A stretch of 30,095 bases of DNA from JAVXTH01 sp036641395. Its GTDB lineage: Bacteria > Bacillota_I > Bacilli_A > Erysipelotrichales > Erysipelotrichaceae. The stretch lies in NCBI GenBank assembly GCA_036641395.1, contig JAVWEY010000019.1, positions 1-30,095 of the forward strand, given 5' to 3'. A model generated the notes under the pieces. That model searched no databases, was not told the origin of the DNA, and worked only from the letters and a program-made list of their open reading frames with translations. Numbering within the stretch: position 1 is the stretch's first letter; every line of letters begins with the position of its first letter. A program made the position numbers and the translations under genes. This document shows positions 1-7,559 of this stretch, piece after piece.

Positions 1-23
1 TACCCACTTTTAGAAATCGTTAA
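1..23 (+). CDS. ftsZ: FtsZ C-terminal end (partial)
   Basis: Read in the third frame, the first bases encode (I/x)-P-T-F-R-N-R followed by a TAA stop at 21-23. This resembles the conserved C-terminal peptide of FtsZ (IPTFLRNR-like in Firmicutes), which binds FtsA, SepF and other division partners. The context supports it: in Bacillus subtilis ftsZ lies directly upstream of spoIIGA-sigE-sigG, and the same three genes follow here after a terminator. Only seven codons are visible and a Leu usually found after Phe is absent, so the call rests mainly on synteny plus a short motif. Confidence 0.55.
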
Positions 24-62
24 CCTCGTATTTTTCTCAAAAGGTAGTTTGTCAACAACCTG

Positions 63-96
63 AGACGTAAATGAATTTAGTTTACGTCTTTTTTTT
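63..96 (+). terminator. Rho-independent terminator after ftsZ end
   Basis: A perfect 9-bp inverted repeat (AGACGTAAA at 63-71, TTTACGTCT at 81-89) is followed by a run of T residues to 96. It ends the upstream transcript, so spoIIGA must start from its own promoter. Confidence 0.85.
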
Positions 97-112
97 GGCT
101 TTTAATTTGTTG

Positions 113-171
113 TGTCAAGAAATAATAATCGATTGTTTATGACAAATTATGAATGGATTAAGTTTTATAAT
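113..171 (+). promoter_or_regulatory. Candidate Spo0A-activated promoter of spoIIGA-sigE
   Basis: A consensus -10 box TATAAT lies at 166-171. The best -35 match is ATGACA at 139-144, one mismatch from TTGACA, which leaves a 21-bp spacer. That spacing is abnormally long for sigma-A but resembles the B. subtilis spoIIG promoter, whose roughly 22-bp spacer makes it depend on Spo0A~P. Possible Spo0A boxes (consensus TGTCGAA) are TGTCAAG at 113-119 and, on the minus strand over the -35, TGTCATA; each matches 5 of 7. The -10 is clear; the Spo0A assignment is inference. Confidence 0.5.
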
Positions 172-191
172 ACGAAAGGGAAGGTGAAGGA

Positions 192-932
192 ATGCAGTCT
201 TATATTGAAGTAGCCATAATTAATAATAGTTTAATTATAATACTGAGTGTTTTAATCGCATCCTACGTGCAACTACACCCTTTAAAGTATTTTGATATTC
301 TTGTCTATGCATTTAGTGTTTCGCTTGCCAGTGTGCTTTTATGGGGCTCACAGGCATGGATTATAATGCTTTTAATTGAGATACTTTCATTACTTTACTG
401 TTTTAAAAGACAATATAAAGTATATTTATTAACGCTCGTATTACGTTTTCTTATTTCTTATAGTGATTATCTAATATTTAAGGGTAGTTTTCACTTATTT
501 GTATATTATTTACCATTAAATAATCAAATGATTATTGTTCAATGGGTCATAATCTTAATTATAATGATTGCTATTCATAGAAAATGGAAATCAGTTTTAA
601 TTGAACTTCAATACTTATATAATGTTACCTTATATTTTCCTAATAAAACGATTCGTTTAAGAGGTTATTTAGATAGTGGAAATATGCTTTGTCATCATCA
701 TCTTCCAATTATATTCATTGACTTAAAATATAAGGAATATCTTAAAAAAGATAACATAGAATTGATAGTGATGAATACAATGAATGCGAAGACTAAGATT
801 CAAGCAGTACCGGTTTCATTAAAAGTGAATGGTTTTAAAAAACAGAAAGTATTGGTTAGTTGTATTGGTAAGTTAACACTTCCAATTCATTGTGATTGTC
901 TGCTTAATGTTCATAATATATCGATGGGGTGA
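192..932 (+). CDS. spoIIGA: Sporulation sigma-E factor processing peptidase SpoIIGA
   Basis: This is a membrane-embedded aspartic protease that removes the pro-sequence of pro-SigE in the mother cell after a forespore signal. The N-terminal ~130 residues are strongly hydrophobic, with about five predicted membrane segments. The C-terminal half carries the protease motif Y-L-D-S-G-N, with the likely catalytic Asp at residue 161, matching the D-(S/T)-G-N motif of the family. The C-terminal end (DCLLN) resembles the usual DALLHP-like end of the domain. At 246 residues it is clearly shorter than the ~309-residue B. subtilis protein, so the N-terminal region or linkers are compact. The start at 192 follows an AAGGTGAAGG ribosome binding site. 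The stop lies 4 bases before sigE, as expected for the protease-substrate operon. Confidence 0.9.
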   Translation: MQSYIEVAIINNSLIIILSVLIASYVQLHPLKYFDILVYAFSVSLASVLLWGSQAWIIMLLIEILSLLYCFKRQYKVYLLTLVLRFLISYSDYLIFKGSFHLFVYYLPLNNQMIIVQWVIILIIMIAIHRKWKSVLIELQYLYNVTLYFPNKTIRLRGYLDSGNMLCHHHLPIIFIDLKYKEYLKKDNIELIVMNTMNAKTKIQAVPVSLKVNGFKKQKVLVSCIGKLTLPIHCDCLLNVHNISMG

Positions 933-936
933 TAAG

Positions 937-1635
937 ATGAAATGGTTCAATAGAATATGGAACTTTATGTTTGTAAGAAAAGATTGTTTGGATACATTTT
1001 ATATTCAAGGAAATGATGTACTACCTCAACCTCTAAAAAAAGAAGAGGAATTGGCGGCAATGATTGCCTTTGAAAATGGTGATTTAGAGGCAAGAGCTAC
1101 TTTAATTGAACATAATTTAAGACTGGTTGTTTACATTGCAAAGCGATATGAAAGCAATCCAATATTTATGGAAGATTTAATATCAATTGGTAGTATAGGC
1201 TTAATTAAAGCAGTTAATACTTTTAAACGAGATAAAAATATTAAACTGGTAACTTATGCTAGTCGTTGCATTGAAAATGAAATCTTAATGTTTTTACGTA
1301 AAAAGAATCGTCGTCGCATTGAAGTAAGTTTTGATGAACCACTTAATGTCGATTATGATGGAAATGAGTTATTACTTAGTGATATCTTAGGAACTCCCGA
1401 TGATATTGTCACAAAAGAGGTGCAAGCAAATGAAAATAAAAGAGAATTACTAGCAGCAATGGCTTGCCTTAAAGAGCGAGAACGAGCTATTTTACAAATG
1501 CGTTATGGAATTGAACATGAAGAATTAACACAAAAGGATATTGCATTAAGATTAGGAATATCACAATCTTATATTTCAAGATTAGAAAAAAGAATTATTC
1601 TTAAACTTAAAAATCAAATGAAACATAACAACTGA
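937..1635 (+). CDS. sigE: RNA polymerase sporulation sigma factor SigE (pro-form)
   Basis: SigE is the early mother-cell sigma factor, made as an inactive precursor. The 232-residue product has the sigma-70 core: region 2 (E-H-N-L-R-L-V-V-Y-I-A through S-R-C-I-E-N-E-I) and region 4 with a helix-turn-helix ending I-S-Q-S-Y-I-S-R-L-E-K-R-I. It is nearly collinear with B. subtilis SigE (239 residues), including the block S-F-D-E-P-L-N-x-D-x-D-G-N-E-L. The first ~25 residues are basic and hydrophobic, as expected for the pro-sequence, and a Y-I-Q-G segment matches the Y-I-G-G near the cleavage site. ATG 937 is chosen over an in-frame upstream ATG at 892 because 892 lies inside spoIIGA, while 937 follows a GGGGTGAT ribosome binding site. 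Confidence 0.97.
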   Translation: MKWFNRIWNFMFVRKDCLDTFYIQGNDVLPQPLKKEEELAAMIAFENGDLEARATLIEHNLRLVVYIAKRYESNPIFMEDLISIGSIGLIKAVNTFKRDKNIKLVTYASRCIENEILMFLRKKNRRRIEVSFDEPLNVDYDGNELLLSDILGTPDDIVTKEVQANENKRELLAAMACLKERERAILQMRYGIEHEELTQKDIALRLGISQSYISRLEKRIILKLKNQMKHNN

Positions 1636-1657
1636 CAACATTTACCAAACCATAATT

Positions 1658-1688
1658 GATTATAAACAACGATGAAATGGGCAAACTT
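1658..1688 (+). promoter_or_regulatory. Candidate sigma-F/sigma-G type promoter of sigG
   Basis: The sequence GGGCAAACTT at 1679-1688 matches the forespore -10 consensus GGnnAnAHTR in all but the last base. GATTA at 1658-1662 is one mismatch from the GYWTA -35 element, with a 16-bp spacer. In B. subtilis sigG is transcribed first by SigF and then by SigG itself. The site lies just upstream of the AGGAGG of sigG. The match is by eye and unverified. Confidence 0.45.
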
Positions 1689-1711
1689 CTTGTATTACTA
1701 GGAGGCGTGTC

Positions 1712-2488
1712 ATGAGTCGTTATAAGGTAGAGATAAGTGGGGTTAATACAGCAGCGTTAAAGGTATTAACAAATAAGGAAATGAAGGAATTGTTTATTTC
1801 TTTACAAGCAGGTAACAAAGATGCAAAGGATATTTTAATTCAAGGTAATTTAAAATTAGTGTTATCGATTGTTCAACGCTTTTCATTAAGATGTGACAAT
1901 ATGGATGATTTGTTTCAAGTTGGTTGTATTGGCTTAATTAAATCAATTGATAACTTTGATTTAAAGCATGAAGTACGTTTTTCTACTTATGCAGTCCCGA
2001 TGATTATGGGTGAAATTAAACGATATTTAAGAGATAATCAAGCAATTCGTGTATCAAGACATTTAAAAGATATTGCATATAAAGCATTTAAACTAAAAGA
2101 ACAATACATTCATGAGCATCAAGAAGAACCTTCACTTGCTTACTTAGCAGAGCAAATAGATGTTAAAGAGAAGGATATTGTTGATGCTTTTGATTCAGTA
2201 CAATCAGTGATATCAATTTTTGAGCCTATTTTTAATCGCGATGGAGATGAGTTATTGTTACTGGATCAAATAAAAGATGATAAAGATGAAATTGCAATTA
2301 TGAGTAATGTTATGGCATTAAATAATAGTATGAAAGCATTAAATAGTAAAGAACGAGGAATAATTCAAAAACGTTTTTATGATGATATGACACAAAGTGA
2401 AATTGCGAAAGAGTTAGGTATATCACAAGCACAGGTTTCACGTTTAGAAAAAAATGCAATTGCCATCTTACGGAAAAATTTTGATTAA
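1712..2488 (+). CDS. sigG: RNA polymerase sporulation sigma factor SigG
   Basis: SigG is the late forespore sigma factor. The 258-residue product starts M-S-R-Y-K-V-E-I-S-G-V, very close to B. subtilis SigG (260 residues), and keeps the diagnostic blocks D-D-L-F-Q-V-G-C-I-G-L, F-S-T-Y-A-V-P-M-I-M-G-E-I and R-V-S-R-H-L-K-D-I-A-Y-K-A. These correspond to sigma region 2 and the start of region 3. Region 4 ends with the helix-turn-helix G-I-S-Q-A-Q-V-S-R-L-E-K. The start is fixed by AGGAGG shortly upstream. It follows sigE with a 76-base gap holding a candidate forespore promoter, so it can be expressed separately from the mother-cell operon. Confidence 0.97.
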   Translation: MSRYKVEISGVNTAALKVLTNKEMKELFISLQAGNKDAKDILIQGNLKLVLSIVQRFSLRCDNMDDLFQVGCIGLIKSIDNFDLKHEVRFSTYAVPMIMGEIKRYLRDNQAIRVSRHLKDIAYKAFKLKEQYIHEHQEEPSLAYLAEQIDVKEKDIVDAFDSVQSVISIFEPIFNRDGDELLLLDQIKDDKDEIAIMSNVMALNNSMKALNSKERGIIQKRFYDDMTQSEIAKELGISQAQVSRLEKNAIAILRKNFD

Positions 2489-2532
2489 ACATAAACAAAT
2501 AGAAAGTTACATAGAATAGATTAGGTGATAGA

Positions 2533-2769
2533 ATGCGTTTAAGTGAATTAAGTGAAAAACAGGTCGTAAATGTTGATACTGGAGAAATTATTGGTTATGT
2601 TCGCGATTGTGAATTGAACAACCATGATTATTGTATTCAGGCATTTATCGTAATGAAAAAAGGGAGAATATTTAATAAATTATTTCCTTGGTTTTTCCCA
2701 AGTAGTGAAGTATGTATAAGGATTGATCACATAACTTCAATCGGGGAAGATGTCATTTTAATTCGATAA
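2533..2769 (+). CDS. ylmC: YlmC/YmxH-family PRC-barrel sporulation protein
   Basis: This small 78-residue protein begins M-R-L-S-E-L-S-E-K-Q-V-V-N-V-D-T-G-E-I-I-G, the typical opening of the PRC-barrel YlmC/YmxH family, which is common in spore formers. The exact biochemical role is unknown; family members are linked to sporulation by distribution and expression. A central stretch K-G-R-I-F-N-K-L-F-P-W-F-F-P resembles the conserved aromatic loop of the family. It directly follows sigG, as ylmC does in B. subtilis, but the ylmD and ylmE genes normally downstream are absent here. The start follows AGGTGAT. Confidence 0.8.
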   Translation: MRLSELSEKQVVNVDTGEIIGYVRDCELNNHDYCIQAFIVMKKGRIFNKLFPWFFPSSEVCIRIDHITSIGEDVILIR

Positions 2770-2865
2770 TGAATCAAATAATCGTTATTCTTATCGAAAT
2801 TAACGTAAAATTAGTATTTTCTAGGTTAAAAGTTGAATCAAAAGTGTTTCTCTATCGTTAGTTTA

Positions 2866-2893
2866 TGATATAATATACCCATCGTATAGGAGG
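2866..2893 (+). promoter_or_regulatory. Extended -10 promoter and ribosome binding site of sepF
   Basis: TGATATAAT at 2866-2874 is an extended -10 element (TGn plus a perfect TATAAT). No good -35 is visible at the usual distance. A strong AGGAGG at 2888-2893 sets the start of sepF at 2903. The +1 would fall close to the ribosome binding site, giving a very short leader. Confidence 0.6.
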
Positions 2894-2902
2894 TATACAT
2901 TT

Positions 2903-3304
2903 ATGGGTATCAGCCAAAAAATTAGAGAATTCGTGTCTCAAAGTGATGATGACGATGTATTGGAATTAGATGAAAACGAAGCAGCTTCAATTTCTGATTA
3001 TGAAACTTCACAATCAAAAAATCTTGCGAAAGTAACATCAGACACAAAAATGGTATTATTTGAGCCACGTTCTTTTGACGAAGCAGAAGAAGTAGCACGT
3101 CGTTTAAAAGAGAATCGTGCAGCTGTTGTGAATTTACACAAATTACAAAGAGAGTATGCACAAAGAACGATTGATTTTCTAACAGGAGTAATTTTCGCAT
3201 TAGATGGTAGCATTCAAAAAATTGGTCATAATGTGATTTTATGTACACCAAAAAATATCGGTGTTCATGGTGAAATCTCACTTGATAGTAGCGAAGAAGA
3301 TTAG
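2903..3304 (+). CDS. sepF: Cell division protein SepF
   Basis: SepF is a cytoplasmic ring-forming protein that binds the FtsZ C-terminus and tethers and organises Z-ring filaments at the membrane. The 133-residue product has an N-terminal amphipathic segment (M-G-I-S-Q-K-I-R-E-F), an acidic flexible linker (residues ~15-45) and a C-terminal SepF domain. The domain contains F-E-P-R-S-F-D-E-A-E-E-V-A-R-R-L and R-x-I-D-F-L-T-G-V-I-F-A-L-D-G, the family hallmark. It is slightly shorter than B. subtilis SepF (about 150), mostly in the linker. ylmH follows with a one-base overlap. Confidence 0.95.
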   Translation: MGISQKIREFVSQSDDDDVLELDENEAASISDYETSQSKNLAKVTSDTKMVLFEPRSFDEAEEVARRLKENRAAVVNLHKLQREYAQRTIDFLTGVIFALDGSIQKIGHNVILCTPKNIGVHGEISLDSSEED

Positions 3305-4053
3305 TGAATTTTAATTCTTTTAAGCAAATAGGTGGTAATGAAGAATTTGTTGCTCGTATTCAAGATTGGTTAAGTCAATCAAAAAAACGACACAAGTTGA
3401 TTGTTACACCTTTTTTGACGCCAGATAAACAGTTAATTGTTCAACAAGTGATTGGTAAAAGTAGTTTTTATTATTTTGATGGTGGTTATGAAAATGCCGA
3501 ATCTAAAAGAGCAATCATTGGTAGTGATATTGTAGAACAACATGTGTTCATGTTAGAGGCAAAATATGATACTAACTATCATACAATTGATCATCGTGAT
3601 GTACTAGGAGCTTTAATGAATGCAGGTATTGTAAGAGATAGTTTTGGTGATATTCATGTAATAGATGGTCATATTTATCTTTTCACAACGAAAGAAATGA
3701 TGAATTATATTATCCAAACAGTTACTAGAATTAATCGTGCTTCTATTGAATTTCAACAAATGGTATGTAACATAAATTTTTCTGCAGATATTGTTTGGGA
3801 TGAGAAGCTTCTTACGTCATGTCGATGTGATGTGGTAGTTGCTTCGATTACTAAGTTATCACGCAGTAAAGCACAAGCATTAATTAAGAGTGGATTTGTG
3901 AAAATCAATCAGGTAATACTTGAAGATTGTGATAGAGTATGCAATAATAATAGTACTATTTCAATTCGTGGTTATGGTCGTTTTAAATTATTAATGACGG
4001 ATCGAATGAGTAAAAAGGGAAATTATGTAGTTTCAATTGGAACGTATCGATAA
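3304..4053 (+). CDS. ylmH: YlmH, S4-domain RNA-binding protein
   Basis: The 249-residue protein ends in an S4 RNA-binding domain (S-R-S-K-A-Q-A-L-I-K-S-G-F-V-K-I-N near residue 190 onwards). Its position between sepF and divIVA is the conserved place of ylmH. In B. subtilis YlmH has been linked to ribosome-associated quality control, acting on stalled 50S-peptidyl-tRNA complexes like RqcP; the same role is inferred here. The start is GTG 3304, whose G is the last base of the sepF TAG stop, suggesting translational coupling; the ribosome binding site is weak (GAAGAAG). ylmG, which usually lies between sepF and ylmH, is missing. Confidence 0.88.
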   Translation: MNFNSFKQIGGNEEFVARIQDWLSQSKKRHKLIVTPFLTPDKQLIVQQVIGKSSFYYFDGGYENAESKRAIIGSDIVEQHVFMLEAKYDTNYHTIDHRDVLGALMNAGIVRDSFGDIHVIDGHIYLFTTKEMMNYIIQTVTRINRASIEFQQMVCNINFSADIVWDEKLLTSCRCDVVVASITKLSRSKAQALIKSGFVKINQVILEDCDRVCNNNSTISIRGYGRFKLLMTDRMSKKGNYVVSIGTYR

Positions 4054-4068
4054 GGAGGCGATTGATTC

Positions 4069-4512
4069 ATGGGAAAAGTTACATTTGACACCATGCGTAA
4101 AGGTTATAACCGTTATCAAGTGGATGACAAATTAAACGAGATGGATCAAGAGTTGGCGATGCTTAACCGCAAGGTTGAAATGTATCGAGAGCGTGCAAAT
4201 GAAGCAAGTGAGCAACTTAAGACAATCAAAGACAAGTATCAATTTGTTGTTGAAGGTTTATCTGCAAAGGAAAAAGCAGCAGATGAAATGGCTCATATGG
4301 CAACAAAAGAGGCAAACATGATCGTTGATACAGCAAATGTTAATGCTGATATCATTGTGAAAGAAGCTTTAATGACAGCAAGAACGATTTTATTAGAAAT
4401 TGCTAAGTTAGGAAATGAAGCTTATGAGTTGAAAGGAAATATGAAGGAACAATTAAATGCTTTAAGTAAAGCATTAGAAGCATTTGAAGTTCCAATTATT
4501 CCTGAAGTTTAA
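4069..4512 (+). CDS. divIVA: Cell division/polarity protein DivIVA
   Basis: DivIVA is a coiled-coil protein that senses negative membrane curvature at septa and poles and recruits division and, in spore formers, chromosome-anchoring proteins. The 147-residue product has the N-terminal lipid-binding domain pattern (V-T-F-D-T-M-R-K-G-Y-N-R-Y-Q-V-D-D, variant of F-x-x-x-x-x-G-Y-x-x-x-E-V-D) and then a long heptad-rich helix from about residue 20 to 140. The start follows AAGGAGGCG about 10 bases upstream. The gene lies 15 bases after ylmH and is the last of the division cluster, matching the sepF-ylmH-divIVA-ileS order of B. subtilis. Confidence 0.93.
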   Translation: MGKVTFDTMRKGYNRYQVDDKLNEMDQELAMLNRKVEMYRERANEASEQLKTIKDKYQFVVEGLSAKEKAADEMAHMATKEANMIVDTANVNADIIVKEALMTARTILLEIAKLGNEAYELKGNMKEQLNALSKALEAFEVPIIPEV

Positions 4513-4513
4513 T

Positions 4514-4754
4514 AACGTTTTATAAAAGCGATGCGTAAAGACAAAGCAAGCAAATATTTCATTTTAGAGACTTAATCAATTGCTGAAAGATTAGGATGAA
4601 ATTTGATTGATATCACTTTACAAGCTGATTTTCTGAAGGTATAGTAAGAAAATTCGGATCTTCCCGTTACGAAGTAAGAGGGCATATGTCATTTGATGTA
4701 TGAACTAAGGTGGTACCGCGTGTTGAACGTCCTTAGCGATAGGGATGTTTTTTT
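4514..4754 (+). promoter_or_regulatory. T-box leader of ileS (tRNA-Ile sensing)
   Basis: The leader carries the T-box core TGGTACCGCG at 4711-4720. Two exclusive folds are visible. The antiterminator pairs CTAAGG (4705-4710) with CCTTAG (4731-4736). The terminator pairs AACGTCC (4726-4732) with GGATGTT (4743-4749, one G-U) followed by T residues to 4754. A Stem I-like GCTGAAAG stretch lies near 4582. The likely specifier codon is ATC at 4612-4614 followed by A, matching isoleucine. Uncharged tRNA-Ile should stabilise the antiterminator and allow ileS transcription. A weak promoter (TTGAAG 4484-4489, 18 bp, TTTAAT 4508-4513) may lie within the end of divIVA. Confidence 0.92.
4726..4754 (+). 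terminator. Regulated terminator of the ileS T-box
   Basis: A seven-pair stem with a 10-base loop is followed by a seven-base T run. It shares its 5' arm with the T-box antiterminator, so the two cannot form together. Confidence 0.85.
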
Positions 4755-4771
4755 ATTAGGAGGAAATAACG

Positions 4772-7498
4772 ATGGAATACAAAGACACATTATTAATGCC
4801 AAAAACTGATTTTGAAATGAGAGGTAAATTACCTAGTAAAGAACCAGTGATGCAAAAAAGATGGAAAGATGAACATATTTATGAAAAGATGATGGCTAAG
4901 CATGCAGATGCAAAGTCGTTTGTACTTCATGATGGTCCTCCTTATGCCAATGGGGATATTCATATTGGTCATGCTTTAAATAAAGCATTGAAGGATGTAA
5001 TTGTTCGTTCTCACTTTATGATGGGGTTTAATACTCCTTACATACCAGGATGGGATACACATGGTTTACCAATTGAACATGCGATTACTAAACTTGGTCA
5101 TGATCGTAAAACGATGAGCGTTGCTGATTTTCGTAAACTTTGTTATGAATATGCACTTGAACAAGTTGAAAAACAAAAAGAAGGCTTTTTATCACTTGGA
5201 GTAACTGGGGATTATGATCATCCTTATATTACGCTTGAGAAAGAATATGAAGCAAAACAAATCGATATTTTTGCTCATATGGCAATGGATGGTTTAATCT
5301 ATAAGGGATTAAAACCTGTTTATTGGAGTCCATCAAGTGAATCTGCCTTGGCGGAAGCTGAAATTGAGTATAAAGATGTTAAAAGTCCAACCATCTTTGT
5401 GTCTTTCCCTGTAGCAGATGGAAAAGGTGTTTTAAATGATGATGTTTCCTTTATTATTTGGACAACTACTCCTTGGACAATACCTGCTAACTTAGCGATT
5501 TGTTTAAATGAGCGTTTCACTTATGCTTTGGTACAAAGTGAAAAAGGTAAGTATATTGTATTGGAAGAATTAGTTGATTCTTTATGGGAAAAATTTGAGT
5601 TAAAAGAAAAGCAAATTCTTAAAACATTTAAAGGAAAAGAATTAGAAGGAATTACCACAAAACATCCTTTCTTAGATAAAACTTCTTTAGTTATTTTAGG
5701 GGATCATGTTACTGCTGATGCTGGTACTGGTTGTGTTCATACAGCCCCAGGGCATGGTGTTGATGACTTTAATGTAGGAATGAAATATGGTTTACCAGCT
5801 TTTTGTCCAGTTGATGAAAAGGGTTGTTTAACTAGTGAAGCCGGAGAATTTTTAGAAGGTCAATTTGTTGATGACGCGAATAAAACCGTTGTTAAGAAAT
5901 TAGATGAATTAGGTGTATTATTGAAATTAGAGTTTATTACCCATTCATATCCTCATGATTGGCGTACAAAAAAGCCAATTATTTTCCGTGCAACAACGCA
6001 GTGGTTTGCATCTATTGATAAGATTCGTCAACCCTTACTAGATGAAATAGATAAAGTTAAATGGGTTCCTACTTGGGGTCAAACAAGAATGCATAATATG
6101 ATCTGTGATCGTGGAGATTGGTGTATTTCTAGACAACGGGCTTGGGGTGTACCAATTCCGATTATTTATGCGGAAGATAAGACACCAATTATGGAAGAAG
6201 CAGTATTTGAACATATTGAGAAGATTATCGCAGAAGAGGGCAGTAATGCTTGGTTTGAAAAAGATGCCAAAGACTTATTACCAGAAGGTTATACACATAG
6301 TGGATCACCAAATGGTATTTTCATAAAAGAAAGTGATACGATGGATGTTTGGTTTGATTCAGGTTCATCTCATACTAGTTGTATGCAAGCCAGTGGTTTA
6401 GGTTATCCTGCTGATTTATATTTTGAGGGTAGTGATCAATATCGTGGTTGGTTCAATTCATCTTTGATTATTGGAACTGCTTATCATGGTGAATCACCTT
6501 ATCGCCAAGTATTAAGTCATGGCTTTATCATGGATGGTAAAGGCGTTAAAATGTCAAAGAGTCAATGGAATGCCGTATCACCAAGTCACATTACCAAGAA
6601 CTTTGGTGCCGATATCTTACGGATGTGGGCAACTAGTGTTGATTACCAAGCAGATTGTAGTATGAGTGATGATATTATGAAACAATGTGCGGAAAGTTAT
6701 CGTAAGGTTCGTAATACCTTCCGTTTCATGATGGGTAATTTAAATGAAGAAGATTTTGGTAAAGATGATTTACAAGATATAAGTGAATTACCATTAATTG
6801 ATAAATACATGTTAATTCGTATATCACAGGCAAATGATAAAGCGATTAAAGCTTATAATGAATATCGTTTTTCTGATATCACAACATCACTTACAAATTT
6901 AATGACAAATGAGTTATCAAGTTATTATTGTGACTTTACAAAAGATATCTTATATATTGAAAAACAAAATGATAAACGTCGTCGTCAAGTACAAACCGTT
7001 TTATATTATGCGGTTGATACCTTATTACGTTTATGGGCACCTATTTTAGTTCATACAGCGGAAGAAATCAACGATTTATTCCATGCGGAAAATGAATCCA
7101 TTCATTTAGGTGAATTTGCGAAATCAATGCATTTTGAAGATGAAGAAATTATTGTCGAGAAAATGAATCGTTTAATGGAAATCCGTAGTGATATCTTTAA
7201 AGCATTAGAAGATGCACGTAATAATAAAGTAATTGGTAAGTCATTAGAAGCTCATGTTTATGTTAATGTTAGTGATAAAGATAAGGCATTGATTGATGAT
7301 ATCTTAGGGGATAAACTTGCTCAATGGTTAATTGTATCACGTGCTACTTTAACAAATGCTACTCTTCAACAATATGCTGTTTGCGGTGTTAGTGTTGAGA
7401 AATGTGAGGGTGTTGTTTGCCCACGTTGTTGGAATATTAGCGAAAGTACAAGAGAAGATGGCTTGTGTGATCGTTGTCATAAAGTATTAAGTAAATAG
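4772..7498 (+). CDS. ileS: Isoleucyl-tRNA synthetase
   Basis: IleS is a cytoplasmic class Ia synthetase that charges tRNA-Ile and edits misactivated valine. The 908-residue product has the HIGH motif at 64-67 (P-P-Y-A-N-G-D-I-H-I-G-H), the CP1 editing insertion with T-T-T-P-W-T-I-P, and KMSKS at 593-597. The C-terminal zinc-binding end has Cys pairs at 883/886 and 899/902, typical of the bacterial type IleS of ~920 residues. The ATG start follows AGGAGG and lies directly after the T-box terminator. No irregularity was seen. Confidence 0.98.
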   Translation: MEYKDTLLMPKTDFEMRGKLPSKEPVMQKRWKDEHIYEKMMAKHADAKSFVLHDGPPYANGDIHIGHALNKALKDVIVRSHFMMGFNTPYIPGWDTHGLPIEHAITKLGHDRKTMSVADFRKLCYEYALEQVEKQKEGFLSLGVTGDYDHPYITLEKEYEAKQIDIFAHMAMDGLIYKGLKPVYWSPSSESALAEAEIEYKDVKSPTIFVSFPVADGKGVLNDDVSFIIWTTTPWTIPANLAICLNERFTYALVQSEKGKYIVLEELVDSLWEKFELKEKQILKTFKGKELEGITTKHPFLDKTSLVILGDHVTADAGTGCVHTAPGHGVDDFNVGMKYGLPAFCPVDEKGCLTSEAGEFLEGQFVDDANKTVVKKLDELGVLLKLEFITHSYPHDWRTKKPIIFRATTQWFASIDKIRQPLLDEIDKVKWVPTWGQTRMHNMICDRGDWCISRQRAWGVPIPIIYAEDKTPIMEEAVFEHIEKIIAEEGSNAWFEKDAKDLLPEGYTHSGSPNGIFIKESDTMDVWFDSGSSHTSCMQASGLGYPADLYFEGSDQYRGWFNSSLIIGTAYHGESPYRQVLSHGFIMDGKGVKMSKSQWNAVSPSHITKNFGADILRMWATSVDYQADCSMSDDIMKQCAESYRKVRNTFRFMMGNLNEEDFGKDDLQDISELPLIDKYMLIRISQANDKAIKAYNEYRFSDITTSLTNLMTNELSSYYCDFTKDILYIEKQNDKRRRQVQTVLYYAVDTLLRLWAPILVHTAEEINDLFHAENESIHLGEFAKSMHFEDEEIIVEKMNRLMEIRSDIFKALEDARNNKVIGKSLEAHVYVNVSDKDKALIDDILGDKLAQWLIVSRATLTNATLQQYAVCGVSVEKCEGVVCPRCWNISESTREDGLCDRCHKVLSK

Positions 7499-7503
7499 TT
7501 ATA

Positions 7504-7531
7504 AAGGGTACCATAAATTGTACCCTTTTTT
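7504..7531 (+). terminator. Terminator after ileS
   Basis: AAGGGTAC (7504-7511) and GTACCCTT (7520-7527) form an 8-bp perfect stem with an 8-base loop, followed by T residues. Confidence 0.88.
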
Positions 7532-7559
7532 CATAAAGAAATTGAAAGCGGGAATATAA

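Noticed and set aside
2922..3281. Long minus-strand frames antisense to sepF
   Set aside because: Their composition is that of a shadow frame; sepF on the plus strand has clear family motifs, a ribosome binding site and a promoter.
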